Below, one piece after another: positions 9,642 to 18,645 of a stretch of 64,000 bases of DNA (positions are counted from its first letter, which is position 1; every line of letters begins with the position of its first letter). The stretch is taken from positions 1 to 64,000 of the forward strand of contig NZ_FOEJ01000008.1 in the NCBI RefSeq assembly GCF_900110705.1, in the 5' to 3' direction. Both the position numbers and the translations under genes were made by a program. Under the pieces are notes generated by a model. It was not told where the DNA came from. It did no database searches and saw nothing but the letters and a program-made list of their open reading frames with translations. This DNA is from Loktanella sp. DSM 29012. GTDB taxonomy: Bacteria; Pseudomonadota; Alphaproteobacteria; Rhodobacterales; Rhodobacteraceae.

Positions 9642-10814
9642 ATGTCCCCACGCGCCTTTCGTGCGCTGCGCTGGCTGAACCGTTCTCATGGTCCTGCGCT
9701 GCGTCTGACCTTTGCCGGACTGATGGCGGTCGCCACCTTCATCATCACCGGCCGCGCCGCCTTGGCACGCGAAGCGGCCGCCTTGTGCCGTGGTGACCGG
9801 TTCGCCACAGCATTGCACCGACTGCGTTGGTATCTGACCCACGGCTGGACGGCGCGCATGATGCCCGGCGATGTTCCACTGTTCGATCCGACCAGCGACA
9901 TGGACCCCGGCGCGGTGCACGCGCTTGCGGACTGGCTGGCAGGGCGCAGGGGACTGCACGCCGATCTTGCCAGGCTCTATGTGCTCGCGCGCCAGATCCG
10001 CGACAGCCGGGACCCCGCCGAACAGCAGGCCCTGATGCAACGGTTCGAAACACAGGCAAGCGATCTGGTCCGTGACATGACCTATCCCGACACCCGCAAG
10101 CAGGTCGCCGGCAAATCCGCGCCGCAGTTCACACTGGATCAGGCCCGCGCCGCCCTGTCTGCAATCCAGTCATGCGACCTGCCGTTCTACGTGATTTCCG
10201 GCACCTTTCTGGGTGCTGTGCGCGAAGGCGCCTTTCTGGCCCATGATTATGACATCGACGTTGGCATCGACATCGCGGATTTCGACGAAGCCAGGCTGCG
10301 CCACCAGATCACGGCCGGCCCCGATCTGGCCTATATCAATGCCAGCGATCATCTCGACCTGACCCGCGATCCCGACGGTTTGTGGATCGGCCAGCCGCTG
10401 CCTGCTCTTATCCGGGTCATGCACGCCAGCGGCATCGGCATCGATATTTTCGTGCATCACCCTGACGGTGATCTGTGCTGGCACGGCTCGGCCAAGCATC
10501 GCTGGGACAACAGCGCATTCACACTGTCCGATTACGCGCTCTCGGGCCTGTCCGTGCGCGGCCCTGCCGACGCCGACCGCTACCTGACGGAAAACTACGG
10601 CGACTGGCGCACGCCGGTGACCAGTTTCAACTGTTCGACCGGCACGCCCAACGTGTCATTCCCGCGCAATCCCAGCGCACTAGCCGAACAGCTGCGCACA
10701 GCCTTGTTGCCGGGACGCCCTGCCGACCGGCAGGTCGCCGCCCTGATCCTGTGGCAAGAAGGCTATCTGCATCGCACCGGTGATCGCACGACATTCCGGT
10801 TCGGCTGGGCCTAA
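9642..10814 (+). CDS. LicD-like nucleotidyltransferase-fold protein
   Basis: A 390-residue protein. An N-terminal hydrophobic stretch (about residues 20-40) and a variable region of about 160 residues come first. The LicD-like core follows: LPFYVISGTFLGAVREGAF then LAHDYDIDVGID, whose HDYDID is the probable metal site. It starts 2 bp after tagD, so the two are almost certainly translated together, and a CDP-activated alcohol is the likely donor. The exact group transferred (glycerol phosphate, choline phosphate or other) cannot be told. Its stop overlaps the stop of the convergent permease gene. Confidence 0.75.
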   Translation: MSPRAFRALRWLNRSHGPALRLTFAGLMAVATFIITGRAALAREAAALCRGDRFATALHRLRWYLTHGWTARMMPGDVPLFDPTSDMDPGAVHALADWLAGRRGLHADLARLYVLARQIRDSRDPAEQQALMQRFETQASDLVRDMTYPDTRKQVAGKSAPQFTLDQARAALSAIQSCDLPFYVISGTFLGAVREGAFLAHDYDIDVGIDIADFDEARLRHQITAGPDLAYINASDHLDLTRDPDGLWIGQPLPALIRVMHASGIGIDIFVHHPDGDLCWHGSAKHRWDNSAFTLSDYALSGLSVRGPADADRYLTENYGDWRTPVTSFNCSTGTPNVSFPRNPSALAEQLRTALLPGRPADRQVAALILWQEGYLHRTGDRTTFRFGWA

Positions 10815-11629
10815 CGCGCCTCCAGCACCTTTGTATAATTGGCCCGCATGAAGATCAGTCCCAGCAGGATCAGCACCAGCGCCAGACCGAACCCGTAGGT
10901 CAGCGAAATGTAGGTCGGGTGATAGACGGAATAAAATCCGGTGCGCACCAGGCCGGTGACATGCACCAGCGGGTTCCACCACAGAAAATTCTGCACCCCC
11001 TGCGGCATGTCCTCGAGGATAAAGAAGATGCCCGAGGCCAGGAACAGCGGCCGGGTGATGATCTTCCAGATGGTTTTCCAGACCGGGAACAGGCCGAACA
11101 GCACCGCGTTGACCAGACCGACCCCCAGACCCAGCAATGCGGCCATGGCCAGCCCGACCATGATCGGGCCGACGGTGATCGTCAGGTGCAGTTCGAACAC
11201 CAAGATGATGCCGACGATCACGATGCAGAACACGGTGATCTGCGTCAGCAGGTGCAGTATGAACCGCGCCAGCACCGGGTCTGCCCAGGTCATGCGCGGA
11301 TAGGCCAGCAGGGCGCGCGAATAGATGATCGCGTTGTTCGTCTTGCCCTCGATCTCGCTATACAGCGTGAACGGCAGGAACCCCGTGGCGTAGAACATCG
11401 CGAAATTGGTGCCCAGCGACGGTGCCCGCACGATCAGTGAAAACGCCAGCGTCAGCAGCGCCAGCATGCCCACCGGTTGCAGCACGGCCCAGACATATCC
11501 CCCCGGAGAGGCCCCGTAGGTCGCCGCCATCTCGCGCAGGATCAACGCCACGATGGCGCGCACCGATTGGAACCGGGGCGGCTTGAGGTTGGGGCTGGGT
11601 AGTGGCGTATCGGTCATGGGGCTCTGCAT
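10811..11629 (-). CDS. kpsM: Capsule polysaccharide export ABC permease (KpsM-like)
   Basis: Inner-membrane permease of an ABC-2-type polysaccharide exporter. About six hydrophobic segments are visible. The region after the N-terminus (REMAATYGASPGGYVWAVLQP) is typical of the KpsM/CtrC/BexB branch in alphaproteobacteria, as is the C-terminal YTKVLEAR. It is the expected partner of the ATPase at 26410 and the KpsE-like protein at 25190, but here it is about 14 kb away on the other strand. It directly follows the phosphomannomutase gene. The start is uncertain: ATG at 11629 or 11617, and neither has a strong ribosome site. Confidence 0.85.
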   Translation of the reverse strand: MQSPMTDTPLPSPNLKPPRFQSVRAIVALILREMAATYGASPGGYVWAVLQPVGMLALLTLAFSLIVRAPSLGTNFAMFYATGFLPFTLYSEIEGKTNNAIIYSRALLAYPRMTWADPVLARFILHLLTQITVFCIVIVGIILVFELHLTITVGPIMVGLAMAALLGLGVGLVNAVLFGLFPVWKTIWKIITRPLFLASGIFFILEDMPQGVQNFLWWNPLVHVTGLVRTGFYSVYHPTYISLTYGFGLALVLILLGLIFMRANYTKVLEAR

Positions 11630-11632
11630 CAA

Positions 11633-13000
11633 TCAGCCCAGCGTCCGGCGCAAGAGCGCAAGACCCCGGTCCAGCGTCATGGCGGCGGCATCGGCGCTGT
11701 CGCTTTCGACATAAAGCCGCAGTTCGGGGGCATTGCCAGAGGGGCGCAGATGCACGATGCGCCCGTCCATCAGTGTCATGCGCAGCCCGTCGGTGCGGTC
11801 GATCGCCTGTTCGGCACCGTCAAGGTCATCCAGAAATGCGGCTCTATCCTGCAGTTCAGAGCCTAATTTTTCAACCAGAGCCAATGAGGCTTCGGTCGGC
11901 ACCCCTTGCAGGCGGTCGGCGGCGGTGAACCGGGCGGGCTGGTCTGCCACCAATGCGGCCAGCCCACCTGCCGCGCGGGCCGCGGCCAGTGGTGCGACCC
12001 AGGGCAGCACCGCGTCGCGCGTCGCCAGTGCGGACAGTTTGCCTGTCAGGCCCTCTGCATCGAACCCCAGCAGGAATCCCCCGTTGGCCTCGTATCCCAC
12101 GACACGACCCCCCGCCTGGTCCATGCCCGCGATCACATGGGGCGACCCGATCCGTGTGCGGATCACGCGACCGAACACCTGTTCGGCCCCGGTATTCGAC
12201 GATACCGGCGTCACGGCCACGTCAGCCCCCAGTGCTGTGCCGGTGATCTGGCCCAGAATGTCGCCGGGGATCACGCGGCCCGCCGCATCGGTCAGCAGTG
12301 GGCGGTCGCCGTCGCCATCGGTGGATACGATCGCATCAAGGTGCTGTTCCGCGGCCCAGTCCCGCAGTTGCGCGGCCACACCCGGATCGACCGCTTCGGT
12401 ATCGACAGGAATGAACACTTCGGACCGGCCCAGTTCCACCGGCGTGGCCCCCAGACCCGCCACCACTGCCAGCAGCAGGTCGCGGCCCACGGCGGAATGG
12501 CTGTAGACGCCGATGGTCAGCCCCGCGAGTGCCGCGCCATAGGCGCTGACATAGCGGGCGACGTAATCGGCACCTGCGGTCGTGTTGACCGTCAGCGTGC
12601 CGGCTTTACCCGCAGGGGCACGCCCCAGATGCGTCAGGATCGCCGCCTCGTCATCCTTGCCGATCTCGCCACCCGGCAGATAGAACTTCAGCCCGTTACG
12701 GTCGGCGGGAATATGGCTGCCGGTGATCATCACGGCCGCGGCCCCCGCCCCCATGGACGCCAGCGCCAGCGCAGGCGTCGGCACCGCACCGCAATCGGTC
12801 ACGGCCAGCCCTTCGGCCCGGGCGGCCTCCATCACCATCGCGGCAATCGCAGGCGAGCTGTCGCGCAGGTCGCGTCCCACGAACAGACCTGTCCCCGTAT
12901 CGCAGGCCGCGACAAAGGCGCGGACGTGATCGGCCACCAGATCGGGCGTCAGGTCCACGACAAGGCCGCGCAGGCCAGAGGTGCCGAATTTGGGGGGCAT
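11633..13000 (-). CDS. manB: Phosphomannomutase/phosphoglucomutase
   Basis: Interconverts hexose 6-phosphate and 1-phosphate. The 455-residue length is that of the family. The phosphoserine motif is TGSHIPADRNG (Ser95), the metal loop STDGDGDRPLL, the sugar-binding motif GYEANGGF and the C-terminal phosphate site RPSGNAPELR. It would supply mannose 1-phosphate for the GDP-mannose pyrophosphorylase at 36668 and so feed GDP-fucose. The active loop differs slightly from classical TASHNP, so substrate preference (mannose, glucose or amino sugar) is uncertain. It is followed within a few bases by the permease gene and preceded 13 bp upstream by the CapD-type gene, so a three-gene operon is likely. 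Confidence 0.88.
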   Translation of the reverse strand: MPPKFGTSGLRGLVVDLTPDLVADHVRAFVAACDTGTGLFVGRDLRDSSPAIAAMVMEAARAEGLAVTDCGAVPTPALALASMGAGAAAVMITGSHIPADRNGLKFYLPGGEIGKDDEAAILTHLGRAPAGKAGTLTVNTTAGADYVARYVSAYGAALAGLTIGVYSHSAVGRDLLLAVVAGLGATPVELGRSEVFIPVDTEAVDPGVAAQLRDWAAEQHLDAIVSTDGDGDRPLLTDAAGRVIPGDILGQITGTALGADVAVTPVSSNTGAEQVFGRVIRTRIGSPHVIAGMDQAGGRVVGYEANGGFLLGFDAEGLTGKLSALATRDAVLPWVAPLAAARAAGGLAALVADQPARFTAADRLQGVPTEASLALVEKLGSELQDRAAFLDDLDGAEQAIDRTDGLRMTLMDGRIVHLRPSGNAPELRLYVESDSADAAAMTLDRGLALLRRTLG

Positions 13001-13013
13001 ATCGGGTCTGTTC

Positions 13014-14903
13014 CTATTGTTTGACGTCTTGCGTGCGCGGGGTCAGCACCTGTTCGCCGCCTTCGACCCAGCGGGCGACCAGCGCGCGCAACGCGTCCTC
13101 GTCGGCGGTGTCCAACGCGCGGCGCAGCGCCTTGAGGGCTGCGGCAACCTCGATTTCAGAGGGATGCGCCTCGCGGGCCTGCATGATCTTGGGGTGCGGC
13201 GTGGTCAGCTGGCCTTCACCGATCAAGAGCTCTTCGTAGATCTTTTCGCCAGGCCGCAGCCCGGTGACCTTGATCTCGATATCGCCGTCGGGGGTGTCGT
13301 CGTCGATCACGCGGTAGCCGGCACTTTCGATCATCTGGCGCGCCAGATCATAGATGCGGATGGGCGCGCCCATATCCAGCACGAAGACATCGCCGCCCTG
13401 CGCAAAGCCGCCCGCCACCAGCACCAGCGCGGCTGCCTCGGGGATGGTCATGAAAAACCGGGTCACATCGCGGTGGGTCAGCGTGACGGGTCCGCCCTTC
13501 TGGATCTGTTCCTGAAACAGCGGAATGACCGACCCCGAGGACCCCATGACATTGCCGAACCGCACCATGGTGAAAATCGTCCCGCCATTGCCGGACCGAC
13601 TGGCCATGTCCTGCAGGATCATCTCGGCCAGGCGTTTGCTGGCCCCCATGATGTTGGTGGGGCGCACCGCCTTGTCGGATGAAATCAGGATGAACCGGTC
13701 CACACCGGCGGTCTGGGCGGCCTGCGCCAGCGCCTGCGTGCCCAGCACGTTGTTGGACATGCCCACCAGCGGATTGGCCTCGACAAGCGGCACGTGTTTG
13801 TAGGCGGCGGCGTGCAACACGACCTGCACGCCGTGGGTGGTCATGACGCGCAACAACAGCGCCTCGTCGGTGATCGTGCCCAGCACCGGGACGATCTCGA
13901 TGGTCTGGTCGCGCAGCAGGGCGCGCAATTCCATGTCCAGCGCATAGAGCGCCAGCTCGCTGACCTCGAACAGGACCATCTTGGACGGTTTGCGGGTCAG
14001 CAGTTGGCGGCACAGTTCCGACCCGATGGACCCGCCCGCCCCGGTGATCATCACCACGCGGTCCTTGTAGGTGGCCCCCGATTTGGGCAGCGACCCGTCC
14101 AGCGCCTCGCGGCCCAGGAACCGGCCCGGCACCACGGGCTGCAACTGGTCGATCAGCGCCTCGCGCCCGGTCAGCTGGGCGAATGACGGCAGGGTCTGCA
14201 CCTCCAGCCCCATGTCCTCTAGCCGGCGCGACAGCTGGGCCACCCGCGCACGCGGTGCCGACGGCATCGCCAGCAGCACGCGGTCGATCTTGTGTTCGCG
14301 CACCAGCGCATTCAGCGCCACGGGCGGCGACACCATGATCCCCTGGATGATGGTGTTCTGCACACTGACATTGTCGTCGATGAACGCCACGGGAAACACG
14401 GTTTCGTCCCCGCGCAACGCGGCGGCCAGCTGGCGCCCCGTGCGCCCGGCCCCGTAGATCAACACCCGGCTGATGTCCTGCCCCTGCCGGTAGATATGCA
14501 GCAGGATGTTCAGCATCGCGATCCGTGCCGCGACCGAAATCAGGAAATAGACCAGCGCAAAGTTGATGAAACTGGCCAAGGGGGCCGCAACCCCCGCCAT
14601 GTCATAGATGACCGCCGCCGAGACCCCCATCAGCACCGCATGGCCTGCGGTCAGGGCGATGGCGTGGCTCTCGTAGGATTTCAGCTGCACCTGCGGCAGG
14701 CCCAGCACGCTGGACAGCAACCCGCCGATGGCCATCAGCACCGGCAGCGCCAGCCAGTGCCGTGCCAGCGTGTCGGCATCCACCAGCGCATTGCCCTGCA
14801 GCGTCAGCGCCACGATCAGCGCCACCGGGATCAGCAGGATATCGACACACAGCAGCACACCGCGCTTGGCGCGTCGCGGCAGAATGCTGACCCATCGATA
14901 CAT
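13014..14903 (-). CDS. CapD/WbpM-type nucleoside-diphosphate-sugar 4,6-dehydratase
   Basis: A membrane-anchored SDR that probably acts on UDP-GlcNAc. From the chosen ATG at 14903, four hydrophobic segments occupy about residues 10-140. A CoA-binding-like Rossmann region follows (IYGAGRTGRQLAAALRG). The catalytic SDR domain starts with ITGAGGSIGSELCRQLL near residue 290 and has HAAAYKHVPLVE. Unusually for an SDR, the tyrosine position of YxxxK reads MGASKR, which is typical of the WbpM/CapD family. The annotated frame could extend 56 codons upstream but those residues look non-coding. The product would be a 4-keto-6-deoxy amino sugar for the first sugar of the repeat unit, fitting the SDR and phosphosugar transferase at 18638-20064. 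Confidence 0.88.
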   Translation of the reverse strand: MYRWVSILPRRAKRGVLLCVDILLIPVALIVALTLQGNALVDADTLARHWLALPVLMAIGGLLSSVLGLPQVQLKSYESHAIALTAGHAVLMGVSAAVIYDMAGVAAPLASFINFALVYFLISVAARIAMLNILLHIYRQGQDISRVLIYGAGRTGRQLAAALRGDETVFPVAFIDDNVSVQNTIIQGIMVSPPVALNALVREHKIDRVLLAMPSAPRARVAQLSRRLEDMGLEVQTLPSFAQLTGREALIDQLQPVVPGRFLGREALDGSLPKSGATYKDRVVMITGAGGSIGSELCRQLLTRKPSKMVLFEVSELALYALDMELRALLRDQTIEIVPVLGTITDEALLLRVMTTHGVQVVLHAAAYKHVPLVEANPLVGMSNNVLGTQALAQAAQTAGVDRFILISSDKAVRPTNIMGASKRLAEMILQDMASRSGNGGTIFTMVRFGNVMGSSGSVIPLFQEQIQKGGPVTLTHRDVTRFFMTIPEAAALVLVAGGFAQGGDVFVLDMGAPIRIYDLARQMIESAGYRVIDDDTPDGDIEIKVTGLRPGEKIYEELLIGEGQLTTPHPKIMQAREAHPSEIEVAAALKALRRALDTADEDALRALVARWVEGGEQVLTPRTQDVKQ

Positions 14904-15162
14904 AGACACCCGTTCCCGATCCAAGGTCCCGCCGCGACAGCGGGCCACAGTATGTCTTAGGCCCCCCCTTGCCTCTGTTTCAAGGGCAGAGCCCCCGGCA
15001 CGGGTCGAAATGCGCCGGATGTGGCCTGCGCTGCCCGTCCGTTTTGCATAAAAGTCTCGGAAAACCTGCACAAAGCGTCACGCTGCTGCCCCGGTTCCGC
15101 CTGCACCGCGCACGGCCCTGCCCTGATCCTGGGGGCATGGCAGGCTGTGGCGGGTATCATCA

Positions 15163-18100
15163 ATGGGCGAGCTGACACGGATCACACAGGTCACGGCCTG
15201 GGATTCCGCCCGTGTCTCTGCCCCCGATGATCTGAAAATCATCGATGGCCGCCTGTTCGCCACCACCAATTACGACGGGCGCATCTACAGCTGGACCCTG
15301 TCGGACGACGGACTGAGCCTGCGCAACACGCAGGCCCACAGCGACGTGCTGCGCCCGGGCGGGCATGGCTGGATCACCCCGCTGGATCTGGACGCAGGCC
15401 CCGTGATCATGACCGGCGGCGGGGCGGGTGGCGCACTCGTGCTGCGCGGCGTGTCCTCCAGCGGGGCCCTGCTTCCGGGGGATACGGTGGCAGGCAGCAC
15501 CGGCATCTGGGGCAGCCTGCAACACACCGCCAGCGTGGAACTGGCAAACGGCAATCACGTGGTCTGGGGGGGGCTGGCCGGGCGCGGTGGCGTGGCGCAA
15601 CTGACATTTTCCGACCAGGGCAGGCTGATCGACACGCGCATCATCGCGGATACCGCCGCCACCTATGCCGCCGACGTGTCATCCGCCGTCACCGCCACGG
15701 TGTCCGGGCAGACCTATCTGTTCACCGCCTCGGCGCTGGAAAACGGTGTTACCACATGGGCCGTGGGGGCCACCGGCACACTGACCGCGCGCCACGCCAC
15801 CGGCAACGCAGAGAGCCTCTGGGTCAGCGCCCCCACCGCCGTGGGCCAGATCAGCGCGGGCGGGTCGGACTGGCTGGTGGTTGCCGCCGCAGACACCGAC
15901 AGCCTGACCACCCTGCGCATCGGGGCGGATGGTGCGCTGACGCCGGTCGATCACCTGCTCGACACCCGCGACACCCGCTTCGGAGAGGTCGCGGCCATGA
16001 CCACCATCCGCCATCAGGGCCAGGCCTATGTGATCGCGGGCGGTGGCGATGATGGCATCACCCTGCTGCAACTGCTGCCCGACGGCACCCTGCTGCACCG
16101 CGCCACGCTGGCCGATGCGGTGGACACCACGCTGGCCAATGTGTCCGCCATCACCGCGCGCAGCAACGGCAGCGCCATCGACATCTACGCAGGCTCGGCC
16201 TCGGAACCGGGGCTGACCCTGCTGCGCTATGATGCGGGGGCCGCGGGCCTGACCCGAACGGCGAGCGCTGCAGGCGGCACCCTGACCGGCAGCGCCGGGG
16301 GCGATCTGCTGACCGGCGGCGCAGGCACCGATCGGCTGTTCGGCGGTGCAGGCGACGACATTCTGCGCGACGGGGCGGGCACCGACACGCTGACCGGGGG
16401 TGCGGGGGCGGATATCTTTGTGCTGGCGGCGGATGGCACCCCCGACACGATCGCGGATTTCCAGCCCGGCCTGGACCGGATCGACCTGTCGGGCTGGTCG
16501 TTCCTGCGGTCGCGCAGCCAGCTGGACCTTGCGATCACCCAGACCGGGTTTCGCATCACCTATGGCGACGAGGTGCTGGAGGTCCGCAGCGCGGATGGCC
16601 AGCCCATCGACCACCGCACCCTGCCCGACACCGACCTGATCGGCGCCTTTCGCATTCCGATCGTCATCACACCGGGCTATACCACGCCACCCTTGGATCC
16701 CGTCGATCTGCCCGTCTACGAAGGCTATACCTCCGGCCTGCAACCCAGGCCCCTCGGCGCGTCCCCTTCGGTCTGGGACGTGCCGGGCAGCAATCCCGCA
16801 GACCAGCCCGCCCCCGGCGCATGGCCGCTGACTGCCGGGTCCGGGGCGATCCCGTCACTCAGCTTTTCGGGGTTTTCCGGCAGTCGGATCACCGGCATCG
16901 ACTGGTCTGGATCCAGCGGTGCCAATACCAAATCCGGCACCAGCAAGGCGGACAGGCTGGATGGCAATCGTGGCAACGACACGTTGATGGGCAAGGGCGG
17001 GCGCGACTACATCTATGGCGACAGCGGCAATGACCGGCTCTATGGATCGACCAACAACGACAGCCTTTACGGCGGGTCCTGGGGCGACAGGCTCTATGGC
17101 GGATCGGGGCGCGACAGACTTTACGGTGGGTCCGCCGGCGACCGGCTCTACGGCAGCGGCAGCGACGACAGGCTCTACGGCGGCAGCGGCAATGACCGCA
17201 TGTATGGCGGGTCCAGCCGTGACCGGCTTTATGGTGGGTCGGGGGCGGACAGGCTCTATGGTGGCACCAACAACGACCGCCTGTCAGGTGGCAGTGCCAG
17301 CGACCGGCTCTACGGCAGATCGGGGCGCGACTGGCTCTATGGCGGATCGGGCAACGACCGATTGTTCGGAGGCTCGAACCACGACCGCCTGTCTGGCCAC
17401 AGCGGCGACGATTTCATCAGCGGGGAGTCCGGCAACGACCTGATCTATGGCGGATCGGGGCGCGACACGATTTCCGGACGCTCTGGCAGCGACACGATCT
17501 ATGGCGGGACATGGGGGGATACCCTCTATGGCGGGGTCAGCGGCAATGACCGCATCTACGGCGGCAGTGGCGGTGACCGGATCTATGCAGGCAGCGGTGA
17601 CGATTGGGTCAGCAGCGGGTCCGGCAATGACAGGACCTACGGCGGCGACGGGCGCGACCTGCTCTATGGGTCCAGCGGTGATGACACGGTGTTCGGTGGT
17701 GCAGGCCACGACCTGCTTTATGGCAGCGCGGGCAACGACACGGTTTATGGCGGTGACGGCGATGACTGGGTCGACGGCAGCACCGGCGATGACCGGGTGT
17801 TCGGCGACGACGGCCACGACACGATCCATGGCGGCGACGGGCGCGATACGCTGGCTGGCGATGCGGGTGATGACCACCTGTTCGGCGGCGCGGATGATGA
17901 CACGCTTTTCGGGGGCACAGGCGACGACCAGCTGTCTGGCAACGCAGGCGCCGACAGCCTGTCCGGGGGCACAGGCACGGATACGCTCTTTGGCGGCGAT
18001 GGGGACGACCGCCTGTCGGGGGGGGATGGTGCCGACGACCTGTCCGGCGGCACGGGCCGCGATACCCTGCTGGGCGAGGCGGATCACGACATCCTGCGCG

Positions 18101-18645
18101 GTGGCGACGGGGACGACACCCTCTTTGGCGGCACGGGCAACGACACCCTGTCGGGCCAGACCGGGGATGACCGTCTATGGGGGGAGGCAGGCACGGATCA
18201 GCTGGATGGCGGCGCGGGCAATGACACCCTGTTCGGCGGGGCCGATACCGATATCCTGCAAGGTGGCGCGGGCGACGATCAACTGTCGGGCGAGACAGGC
18301 GCCGACAGCCTGTTCGGCGGGGCGGGCGACGATACGCTGCTGGGCGGCGACGGCGATGACTGGCTGGACGCGGGCGCGGGCCTCGGCATCCTGACCGGCG
18401 GTGCGGGGGCAGACAGTTTCGTCTTTACCCAAGGGGCGGCGACCGTCACCGATTTCGACCCGCTGGTGGATCGCATCATGATCGAAACCGACCTCTGGGG
18501 TGGCGGCATCAGCCGGGATGACCTGATGTTCCTCTACGGACGCATGGACGGCGCGGATGCAACGCTGAGCTTTGGCGATGACACGGCGCTGGCGGTCGCG
18601 GGCACCACGCTGGATACGCTGGCCGAAACGCTGGTGTTCATCTGA
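15163..18645 (+). CDS. Large RTX (hemolysin-type calcium-binding) secreted protein with beta-propeller-like N-terminus
   Basis: A 1160-residue acidic protein, probably exported by a type I system through its uncleaved C-terminus. No signal peptide is seen. Residues 1-370 are rich in repeating beta-strand patterns suggestive of a propeller. A short RTX block (about 373-420) ends in IADFQPGLDRIDLSGW. After a linker, a long array of nonapeptides covers about 585-1080 and ends in VTDFDPLVDRIMIETDLW. The first half of the array is Ser/Tyr/Arg-rich (DRLYGGSG type); the second half is canonical Asp-rich (DDTLFGGxG type). No HlyB/HlyD/TolC genes are in the window, so the secretion machine must be elsewhere. 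A role as matrix or surface protein is inferred from its place among capsule genes. Confidence 0.88.
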   Translation: MGELTRITQVTAWDSARVSAPDDLKIIDGRLFATTNYDGRIYSWTLSDDGLSLRNTQAHSDVLRPGGHGWITPLDLDAGPVIMTGGGAGGALVLRGVSSSGALLPGDTVAGSTGIWGSLQHTASVELANGNHVVWGGLAGRGGVAQLTFSDQGRLIDTRIIADTAATYAADVSSAVTATVSGQTYLFTASALENGVTTWAVGATGTLTARHATGNAESLWVSAPTAVGQISAGGSDWLVVAAADTDSLTTLRIGADGALTPVDHLLDTRDTRFGEVAAMTTIRHQGQAYVIAGGGDDGITLLQLLPDGTLLHRATLADAVDTTLANVSAITARSNGSAIDIYAGSASEPGLTLLRYDAGAAGLTRTASAAGGTLTGSAGGDLLTGGAGTDRLFGGAGDDILRDGAGTDTLTGGAGADIFVLAADGTPDTIADFQPGLDRIDLSGWSFLRSRSQLDLAITQTGFRITYGDEVLEVRSADGQPIDHRTLPDTDLIGAFRIPIVITPGYTTPPLDPVDLPVYEGYTSGLQPRPLGASPSVWDVPGSNPADQPAPGAWPLTAGSGAIPSLSFSGFSGSRITGIDWSGSSGANTKSGTSKADRLDGNRGNDTLMGKGGRDYIYGDSGNDRLYGSTNNDSLYGGSWGDRLYGGSGRDRLYGGSAGDRLYGSGSDDRLYGGSGNDRMYGGSSRDRLYGGSGADRLYGGTNNDRLSGGSASDRLYGRSGRDWLYGGSGNDRLFGGSNHDRLSGHSGDDFISGESGNDLIYGGSGRDTISGRSGSDTIYGGTWGDTLYGGVSGNDRIYGGSGGDRIYAGSGDDWVSSGSGNDRTYGGDGRDLLYGSSGDDTVFGGAGHDLLYGSAGNDTVYGGDGDDWVDGSTGDDRVFGDDGHDTIHGGDGRDTLAGDAGDDHLFGGADDDTLFGGTGDDQLSGNAGADSLSGGTGTDTLFGGDGDDRLSGGDGADDLSGGTGRDTLLGEADHDILRGGDGDDTLFGGTGNDTLSGQTGDDRLWGEAGTDQLDGGAGNDTLFGGADTDILQGGAGDDQLSGETGADSLFGGAGDDTLLGGDGDDWLDAGAGLGILTGGAGADSFVFTQGAATVTDFDPLVDRIMIETDLWGGGISRDDLMFLYGRMDGADATLSFGDDTALAVAGTTLDTLAETLVFI
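16927..18410 (+). repeat. RTX nonapeptide-coding repeat array (27-bp period)
   Basis: About 50 tandem 27-bp units encode GG-x-G-x-D-x-L/I-x nonapeptides, the calcium-binding RTX roll. Units before about 17690 favour serine at the second glycine-rich position and arginine plus tyrosine (DRLYGGS); later units follow the acidic consensus. Similarity between adjacent units makes the array prone to slippage and misassembly. Confidence 0.9.

Noticed and set aside
11906-13024. 372-codon plus-strand frame antisense to manB
   Set aside because: Antisense to a clear phosphomannomutase; the translation is rich in His/Gln/Arg, typical of GC-rich shadows.
16927-18410. 27-bp periodic repeats that could look like a CRISPR array or minisatellite
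   Set aside because: The period is in frame, lacks spacers, and encodes the RTX nonapeptide throughout a long open gene.
10811-18645. Type I secretion genes for the RTX protein
   Set aside because: The ABC permeases here are all of the polysaccharide ABC-2 type; no HlyB- or HlyD-like protein is present.
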